Shown here piece after piece: positions 20,986-24,432 of a stretch of 24,432 bases of DNA. Position 1 is the first letter of the stretch. Each line of letters begins with the position of its first letter. A model generated the notes under the pieces. That model was not told where the DNA came from, ran no database searches, and saw only the letters and a program-made list of their open reading frames with translations. The stretch comes from a virus: IMG/VR virus record IMGVR_UViG_3300047548_001602, positions 1 to 24,432 of that record; one strand, 5' to 3'. The position numbers were made by a program, and so were the translations under genes.

Positions 20986-21333
20986 TTATTTCTTTTTAAA
21001 TTGTTCTAAATCTTTTTCTGTTATAAGAAAATCTGAAAACCGTTGAGCAAAGTTTATCATATCTTCCTCACTGTACTTATTCTTGTCTTGTTCAGCTTGC
21101 CATTTAGCACCTGCTCTGAAATGTTCTTTGTAAATTAGTTGTACCTCCGTAACAATCCAATCGTCTGTGCAACCAGACTCATCTGTTAATTATTTTGCGT
21201 ATTTATTAACTGCTTCTTCAAGTGTTTCTTGCTGATTTGCCAAGATATAGCAATCACAAATATCTTTAATACAACCTACTTCTTTAAAATGTTCGCAAGT
21301 GTTCGGGTCTTTTAATTGGATTTCTTTTATCAT
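20986..21333 (-). pseudogene. Phage gene interrupted by an in-frame TAA stop
   Basis: From ATG 21333 the frame encodes 47 residues (MIKEIQLKDPNTCEHFKE to EEAVNKYAK), then TAA at 21192-21190, then 66 more codons in the same frame to a natural TAA at 20986. The second part (LTDESGCTDDWIVTEVQLIY, HFRAGAKWQAEQDKNKYSEE, DMINFAQRF) continues a pattern I recall from Bacteroidota phage proteins: EEAxxxYA, then FxxGAKWQxE, then YSEEDM. The downstream part has no usable start codon near its beginning. So this looks like one 114-residue gene with a recent nonsense change, a sequencing error, or a readthrough site. The fit to gene spacing on both sides (3 and 16 bases) supports a single gene. Confidence 0.75.
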
Positions 21334-21349
21334 AATTCTTTATTTAAAA

Positions 21350-21577
21350 TTATTTAATTGAATGGTTCTTTTTACACTTGGAACACAAATTGTTTTTCAA
21401 TACCAAGTCGTACAATTCCCCCATTTCCACAAGAGGACTTTTTTGACTTATCATAGCGCAGTAAATCTGCAACATTTTACTCTGCTCCTCGGTCATGCCA
21501 ATTTGAATAATTCTTCCGTCTTCAGTTTCCTTAACCAAACACAATCTCCCTATTTCTGCTCTTTCAAATTTTGCCAT
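21350..21577 (-). CDS. Small protein with C-terminal CxxC, 75 aa
   Basis: From ATG 21577, which follows the upstream stop by 10 bases, 75 residues are encoded. The first half is a beta-type segment (FERAEIGRLCLVKETEDGRI) and the second is helical (EEQSKMLQIYCAMISQ). It ends with LCSKCKKNHSIK, a single CxxC plus His that could be half of a zinc site. I do not recognise the family. An upstream in-frame TTG at 21622 lies inside the preceding gene and is rejected as start. Confidence 0.65.
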   Translation of the reverse strand: MAKFERAEIGRLCLVKETEDGRIIQIGMTEEQSKMLQIYCAMISQKSPLVEMGELYDLVLKNNLCSKCKKNHSIK

Positions 21578-21587
21578 GGTGTATTTA

Positions 21588-21956
21588 TTAATTACCGCTT
21601 GCGGTCGATTTTTCAGAATCAATTTTTACCTTCACAAAATACCCAAATTCGCCCGGGTTTTTCGCTTTCACAAATGCAACAGTTACAATCTCTCCGGTTT
21701 CCTTATGAGCATAAACATTTACATTCGTTCTCTCATATCCCACAAACGAATTAAATCTTTCTTCTTCGCCGGTCAGCTTAATTTCAACCTTGGGTTCCTT
21801 TGGTGCAATTTCTCCTTTTTTAAGAACAGAATCTAAAATCTTGTACACTCCGCTTCTACTTAAAGAAGTCGCCTTCATTATGTCTTTAATATCAGAACCC
21901 GAATTGTGCATATCAATAACTTTCTTTCTTCTCAATTCTTTTTCTTGGTCGTTCAT
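21588..21956 (-). CDS. HTH DNA-binding protein, candidate regulator
   Basis: A 122-residue protein. Residues 1-48 form a resolvase-type helix-turn-helix (EKELRRKKVIDMHNSGSDIKD then IMKATSLSRSGVYKILDSVL, with SLSRSGVYKIL as recognition helix). The rest (about 55-115: KVEIKLTGEEERFNSFVGYE, VNVYAHKETGEIVTVAFVKA) is a beta-rich domain of unknown role. It is the first gene of the leftward unit and its promoter lies among the TGTCYAC repeats at 21998-22201, so it is the obvious candidate to bind them and control itself. That link is inferred. The start ATG 21956 is about 20 bases past the predicted transcription start. Confidence 0.7.
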   Translation of the reverse strand: MNDQEKELRRKKVIDMHNSGSDIKDIMKATSLSRSGVYKILDSVLKKGEIAPKEPKVEIKLTGEEERFNSFVGYERTNVNVYAHKETGEIVTVAFVKAKNPGEFGYFVKVKIDSEKSTASGN

Positions 21957-21981
21957 ACTTTGTAGTTTTAAAATTATTCAG

Positions 21982-22013
21982 CAAATATAGTGTACATTGT
22001 CTACCAATCCAAA
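21982..22013 (-). promoter_or_regulatory. Promoter of the 21956-19735 unit
   Basis: Minus-strand TTTG (22013 to 22010), exactly 20 bases, then TATATTTG (21989 to 21982): full consensus. One TGTCYAC repeat (21998-22004) lies between the two elements and another (22019-22025) just upstream. Confidence 0.75.
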
Positions 22014-22201
22014 TGATCTGTCCACTTTTTTTGTCCACTTTGGTCTTAGACGGCTTCACCATTGACTTCATCGCGTTTTTTATATCTAAAAGTAGACACT
22101 TTTTGACCATTTTTACGCATTCTGTCCACTTGTCTACTTCGATTTGTCCACTTTTTAATAAAATTGTCCACTTTTTTGTCTACTACAAATTAATTGTCTA
22201 C
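21998..22201. repeat. Cluster of about ten TGTCYAC repeats (iteron-like)
   Basis: Direct copies of TGTCCAC or TGTCTAC start at 21998, 22019, 22032, 22123, 22131, 22145, 22165, 22177 and 22195; an inverted copy lies at 22092-22098. Most are followed by a T run, giving TTGTCYACTTTTT. A palindrome GTCTTAGAC lies at 22043-22051. Spacings vary from 8 to 31 bases, apart from a 60-base gap. The layout fits multiple binding sites of one protein, at a controlled promoter or a replication origin. Confidence 0.8.
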
Positions 22202-22310
22202 TTTTCAATAAGTCTATTTTCAGCTGTTTTAAGACGTTATCTGTGCTTATGAAGTACAAACACTTATTTTGATGGTTTTATTTGATTAGGACTCGGAAAA
22301 ATAATGTGAT

Positions 22311-22334
22311 AGCCCTGTTTTAAAAGGGTTTTTT
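22311..22334 (+). terminator. Possible small intrinsic terminator
   Basis: AGCCCT (22311-22316) pairs with AGGGTT (22325-22330) around an 8-base loop, followed by a run of T to 22334. The stem is weak and no rightward gene precedes it, so it may end an RNA from the repeat region or be a chance structure. Confidence 0.35.
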
Positions 22335-22386
22335 ATTGCGTCTTGTTTTATGTGGTTTTTATGGAGAGAAACTTTCTTTGGTGATG

Positions 22387-22467
22387 TTACACCCATCCCT
22401 CCGGCACTTGCGCCCGTTTTCGAAATTCGTTTTTTCGAGGCACCGGGTAGCGTTTTTTAGTTTCCAT
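22387..22467 (-). CDS. Possible 26-residue basic peptide in the GC-rich patch
   Basis: ATG 22467 to TAA 22387 encodes METKKRYPVPRKNEFRKRAQ followed by VPEGWV. The ending QVPEGW is reminiscent of phage proteins with a VPEGWKLVP motif, so this could be a tiny gene or a remnant. The frame coincides closely with the only GC-rich stretch of the region, which favours real coding, but no promoter is visible. Confidence 0.25.
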   Translation of the reverse strand: METKKRYPVPRKNEFRKRAQVPEGWV

Positions 22468-22745
22468 TTTCAAAACTTTTTAGCTTTTATACTGATATTC
22501 AGAACGTTATAACAAAACTGGTTTAGATTTTACGCTGCTGAACTATTTAAATGTTTTGCGTTTATAGTCTTGACATGATTATAAAACTGATTTGTAATGG
22601 CTTGATTTATAAGGATTTATTGTTTTGTATTACTATTTTACTCCGAAAATATTGGTTTTGATCCTGTTTGGTTGAGGTTGTCAAATCTTTGCGAACCCTT
22701 GTATTTACTGGTGTTGAGGAAAGATAACACACCACTAAAATAAAA

Positions 22746-22795
22746 TTTAGACACGCCTAAAAATTAATTTATACGTTACCTAAAAATATGTTTAG
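22746..22795. repeat. Two facing dyads TTTAG-N6-CTAAA and CTAAA-N6-TTTAG
   Basis: TTTAG (22746-22750) with CTAAA (22757-22761), and CTAAA (22780-22784) with TTTAG (22791-22795), each with a 6-base spacer. The longer word CCTAAAAAT occurs twice (at 22756 and 22779). The symmetry suggests operator sites; no promoter could be tied to them. Confidence 0.5.
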
Positions 22796-22827
22796 ACTGT
22801 TATAAAAATTGATTGAATAGATTATTG

Positions 22828-23079
22828 ATGTTTAATATAGTTTATTGTGTTTATAGATTGACTGAAAGAGGATCATTTTTTTTATTGGTTTGTTTGTGTT
22901 GTGTTGTTGTTGTTGTTTGTTTCTCTTTGGTGGGTTTCTTTCCCTTCTTGGCAAATTGGCGAAATTCCCTTATATCACTTAGCTGGACCGGTCAAAACTC
23001 CCTTAAAAACGCTTTAAATTCATTCCCTTACTTATTTCCTGTTATTCACTCGATACATTTACAACAATTAGCAATCTGA
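22828..23079 (+). CDS. Doubtful small membrane ORF, 83 aa
   Basis: ATG 22828 opens an 83-residue frame with a strongly hydrophobic stretch (FFLLVCLCCVVVVVCFSLVG) produced by a GTT/TTG-rich low-complexity sequence, followed by a polar tail. The low-complexity origin, the lack of a promoter and the presence of repeats in the tail make it doubtful. In its favour, two other tiny membrane proteins are encoded downstream (23495, 24120), and part of the sequence (FLAN) resembles the end of the 24120 product (HLAN). Confidence 0.2.
   Translation: MFNIVYCVYRLTERGSFFLLVCLCCVVVVVCFSLVGFFPFLANWRNSLISLSWTGQNSLKNALNSFPYLFPVIHSIHLQQLAI
22945..22966. repeat. 22-base exact repeat, copy 1
   Basis: An exact 22-base sequence containing CTTGGCAAATTGGCGAAATT recurs at 23572-23593; its first 11 bases from CTTGG also occur at 24197-24207. 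Confidence 0.8.
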
Positions 23080-23229
23080 CAATTTTAAATATTACTTGTA
23101 ATACTTTACTTTATTTTTGATTATTGTATATGTTAATAAAGTGTTAAAGTTTCGACGTGTAACCCTTGATTTTACTGCATTATAGTTTTTATCTATTGAA
23201 ATGGATTTTTTCATATAACTTAACGTCTA

Positions 23230-23237
23230 TATATTTG
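23230..23237 (+). promoter_or_regulatory. Promoter -7 element for the rightward small-gene cluster
   Basis: TATATTTG followed by C matches TANNTTTG; the -33 site is a T run without G. Predicted start near 23243, with ATG 23273 about 30 bases later. The preceding 23080-23229 holds only AT-rich sequence with no gene. Confidence 0.45.
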
Positions 23238-23272
23238 CTCAAGAAATCAATTAACAATTAAATCTTATTATT

Positions 23273-23488
23273 ATGACACAGGAACAAATCGCAAGATTGA
23301 CAAAGCAAAGTAACGAAAGTTATTCGAATAACAGAAAAAAGTATTTAAATGCTTTTATAGGTAAAAAATTCAATCATAAAGGAATTGAATATACTATTAA
23401 TGGAGTTACTGAAAATAACCAAAATTTCATACTTAACACTGTTGACGAGTTGAATGTAAGAACTGTTTTAAATTACTTTTACAATTAA
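23273..23488 (+). CDS. Small protein of unknown function, 71 aa
   Basis: A hydrophilic 71-residue protein: helical, polar N-terminus (MTQEQIARLTKQSNESYSNN) followed by a short beta-rich part (YLNAFIGKKFNHKGIEYTIN, ENNQNFILNTVDELNVRTVL). I do not recognise it. It is the first gene of a rightward series of small genes, preceded by a -7 promoter element and an AT-rich element TTAACAATTAAAT at 23251. The next gene starts 6 bases after its stop. Small proteins of this kind are typical of phage early or plasmid-like accessory regions. Confidence 0.65.
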   Translation: MTQEQIARLTKQSNESYSNNRKKYLNAFIGKKFNHKGIEYTINGVTENNQNFILNTVDELNVRTVLNYFYN

Positions 23489-23494
23489 TATATC

Positions 23495-23659
23495 ATGCGC
23501 TTTATTCACTACCTTATCAATTTTGTATTTTGCTTTGCCCTTGTGCTTTGCTTGTGCCTTCTTTGCTTCTTTTCTTGGCAAATTGGCGAAATTTCAACAC
23601 TAATTTATTTATCAATCATTTGCCTATTGGCGCTATACATTAACAATTTAAAATCTTAA
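23495..23659 (+). CDS. Small membrane protein, 54 aa
   Basis: ATG 23495 to TAA 23657-23659 encodes 54 residues with two hydrophobic segments: FVFCFALVLCLCLLCFFSW (about 10-28) and LIYLSIICLLALYI (about 35-48), joined by QIGEIST. It is Cys-rich in the first helix. It fits neatly between its neighbours (6 and 4 bases). The linker QIGEI is encoded by the second copy of the 22-base repeat. Function unknown. Confidence 0.55.
   Translation: MRFIHYLINFVFCFALVLCLCLLCFFSWQIGEISTLIYLSIICLLALYINNLKS
23572..23593. repeat. 22-base exact repeat, copy 2
   Basis: Identical to 22945-22966. Here it is inside the 54-aa membrane protein gene and is read in the frame S-W-Q-I-G-E-I. Confidence 0.8.
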
Positions 23660-23663
23660 CATC

Positions 23664-24101
23664 ATGGAAACTTTATCTTTTACAGAATTAAAAAACATTA
23701 TTTCAATCGCTAATGATTACAGTATTGACAAAAAAAAACTTTTTGAAAACATCGAAAGTCAAAACGAAGATTTTGAAGTTGACAACTACCGTTTTATCTT
23801 AGAATTAGAAGCCGAAAACATTGCGCTTGATATGTACAAATGTGACACTTATATGTTAGGCTGTTTTAATGATTGGTTTATTTCAGATAATTGCGATATA
23901 AAATTAAATGTTGTACAGGCATTGCAAAAAGCCGAAGCGTTTAGCGAGCTTGGCGAATTGATGCTTGATAACGGTATTGAGGAATTAATTAGTGAATACT
24001 GCCGTTTAGATGGCTACGGTCATGTTTTCGGTTCTTACGACGGGAATAGCGACGAAGTGACAATTAACGGAAATCTTTATGTTGTTTTTAGAACAAACTA
24101 A
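23664..24101 (+). CDS. Acidic protein of unknown function, 145 aa
   Basis: A 145-residue acidic, mostly helical protein. The segment YMLGCFNDWFISDNCDIKLN then VVQALQKAEAFSELGELML then ISEYCRLDGYGHVFGSYDGN is a pattern I associate with proteins of mobile elements in Bacteroidota (LGCFNxxFI, QKAxxFxxLGxL, DGYGHxFxxYDG), with no known function. No membrane helix. The start ATG 23664 is preceded by TTAACAATTTAAAATCTTA at 23640. It is probably cotranscribed with its small neighbours. Confidence 0.7.
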   Translation: METLSFTELKNIISIANDYSIDKKKLFENIESQNEDFEVDNYRFILELEAENIALDMYKCDTYMLGCFNDWFISDNCDIKLNVVQALQKAEAFSELGELMLDNGIEELISEYCRLDGYGHVFGSYDGNSDEVTINGNLYVVFRTN

Positions 24102-24119
24102 CCTTTAATTTTACCTACT

Positions 24120-24209
24120 ATGAAACTATTAAAAAACTTTGCTTTGGCCGTTGCCCTTTGGTTTGCTTTCTTTACTCTTTCTGTGGCGCTGTTGCACTTG
24201 GCAAATTAA
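24120..24209 (+). CDS. Tiny membrane protein, 29 aa
   Basis: ATG 24120 to TAA 24207-24209 encodes MKLLKNFALAVALWFAFFTL followed by SVALLHLAN, a single transmembrane helix after a basic start. It could be a signal-anchored micro-protein. The C-terminal HLAN and stop are encoded by an 11-base copy of the 22-base repeat start. Gene spacing (18 bases from the previous stop, 29 to the next start) and the AT-rich element before it support it being real. Confidence 0.45.
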   Translation: MKLLKNFALAVALWFAFFTLSVALLHLAN

Positions 24210-24238
24210 CGATTTTTAACCATTTAAATTATACGAAA

Positions 24239-24432
24239 ATGAATATTCATTATACAAAATACGAAAACGATTGTAAAATTAGAATTAACAGGTTTATAAA
24301 GTTAAAAAAACTTAAAACAGACTACGAAACCGTTAAAAGTGATTTTGCAAAGTTTATGAATGGCGAATATGTTGGATCCGTTTCAATGGATGTAATCCTT
24401 CAATTTAGGTTTAATTTAGAATACATTTACAA
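24239..24432 (+). CDS. Start of a hydrophilic protein of unknown function, cut by window edge
   Basis: ATG 24239 opens a frame that continues to the right edge (64 codons visible). The product begins MNIHYTKYENDCKIRINRFI and is Lys/Asn/Tyr-rich and helical, with no known motif in the visible part. The AT-rich element TTAACCATTTAAATT lies 23 bases before the start, as with the other genes in this cluster. Confidence 0.6.
   Translation, partial: MNIHYTKYENDCKIRINRFIKLKKLKTDYETVKSDFAKFMNGEYVGSVSMDVILQFRFNLEYIY

Larger units (their letters stand above)
22202..22812. other. Mostly non-coding regulatory or origin-like region
   Basis: No convincing long gene is seen in these 611 bases. They hold a small terminator-like hairpin (22311-22334), a GC-rich patch (about 22390-22455) with a 26-codon leftward frame, many T/A-rich stretches, and two dyads at 22746-22795. 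Rightward frames reach at most 36 codons (22551-22661) without support. Together with the repeats on the left it could be an origin or a switch region. Confidence 0.5.

Noticed and set aside
20986-21333. Genetic-code change with TAA read as an amino acid
   Set aside because: TAA is the terminator of several other well-defined genes in the same window.
21913-22110. Leftward 65-codon open frame across the repeat region
   Set aside because: It spans the promoter and several TGTCYAC repeats and overlaps the well-supported HTH gene; the residues follow from the repeats and have no family pattern.
21998-22201. CRISPR array
   Set aside because: Repeats are only 7-13 bases with irregular spacing of 8 to 60 bases.
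22551-22661. Rightward 36-codon frame
   Set aside because: Low-complexity AT-rich sequence without promoter or family pattern; chance is the simpler explanation.
1-24432. tRNA or rRNA genes
   Set aside because: No cloverleaf-like pattern or conserved T-loop in a suitable context was found by eye.

Overview
The window looks like part of a tailed bacteriophage or prophage of a Bacteroidota host, most likely a flavobacterium. The evidence is a very AT-rich sequence, tightly packed genes, phage hallmark genes (portal, large terminase, fibre-like proteins, endolysin and membrane lysis genes), no regular Shine-Dalgarno sites, and repeated copies of the Bacteroidota promoter (TTTG, about 20 bases, TANNTTTG). 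Host and phage group are inferred. No major capsid, tail tape measure or replication gene is recognisable here, so those genes must lie outside.

Layout from left to right. Positions 1-6962, leftward: packaging genes (large terminase, portal), then, after a terminator, a metallophosphoesterase and the start of an HNH-like protein cut by the window edge. 7001-7997, rightward: a structured leader, a NUMOD4-HNH-AP2 homing endonuclease and a small unknown gene, closed by a bidirectional terminator. 8054-15682, leftward: a late operon of fibre/appendage proteins (including a leucine-rich-repeat protein and a collagen-like protein), a lysis block (M15 endolysin, several small membrane proteins, a spanin-like coiled coil, a membrane-anchored CAP-domain protein), and a protein that reads as two fused GroES-like domains. 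15816-17683, rightward, with its own promoter and terminator: a complete groEL-like gene followed 2 bases later by a groES-like gene. 17744-21956, leftward: small accessory or early genes in two transcription units, one containing a gene split by an in-frame TAA. 21982-23272: about 1.3 kb almost without convincing genes, with about ten TGTCYAC repeats, dyad repeats and a GC-rich patch; a regulatory or origin-like zone. 23273-24432, rightward: a cluster of very small genes, each preceded by a similar AT-rich element.

The most striking content is the chaperonin set: a phage-borne GroEL/GroES pair divergent from the late operon, plus a second, double-domain co-chaperonin-like protein inside that late operon. 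A likely reading is that the phage supplies its own folding machine for virion proteins, with two lids made at different times or for different clients. Other items worth follow-up are the pseudoknot-capable leader before the HNH gene, the repeat-studded promoter at 21982-22201, the interrupted gene at 20986-21333 and the CAP-domain protein in the lysis block. All functional statements rest on reading sequence motifs by eye; no database search was run.
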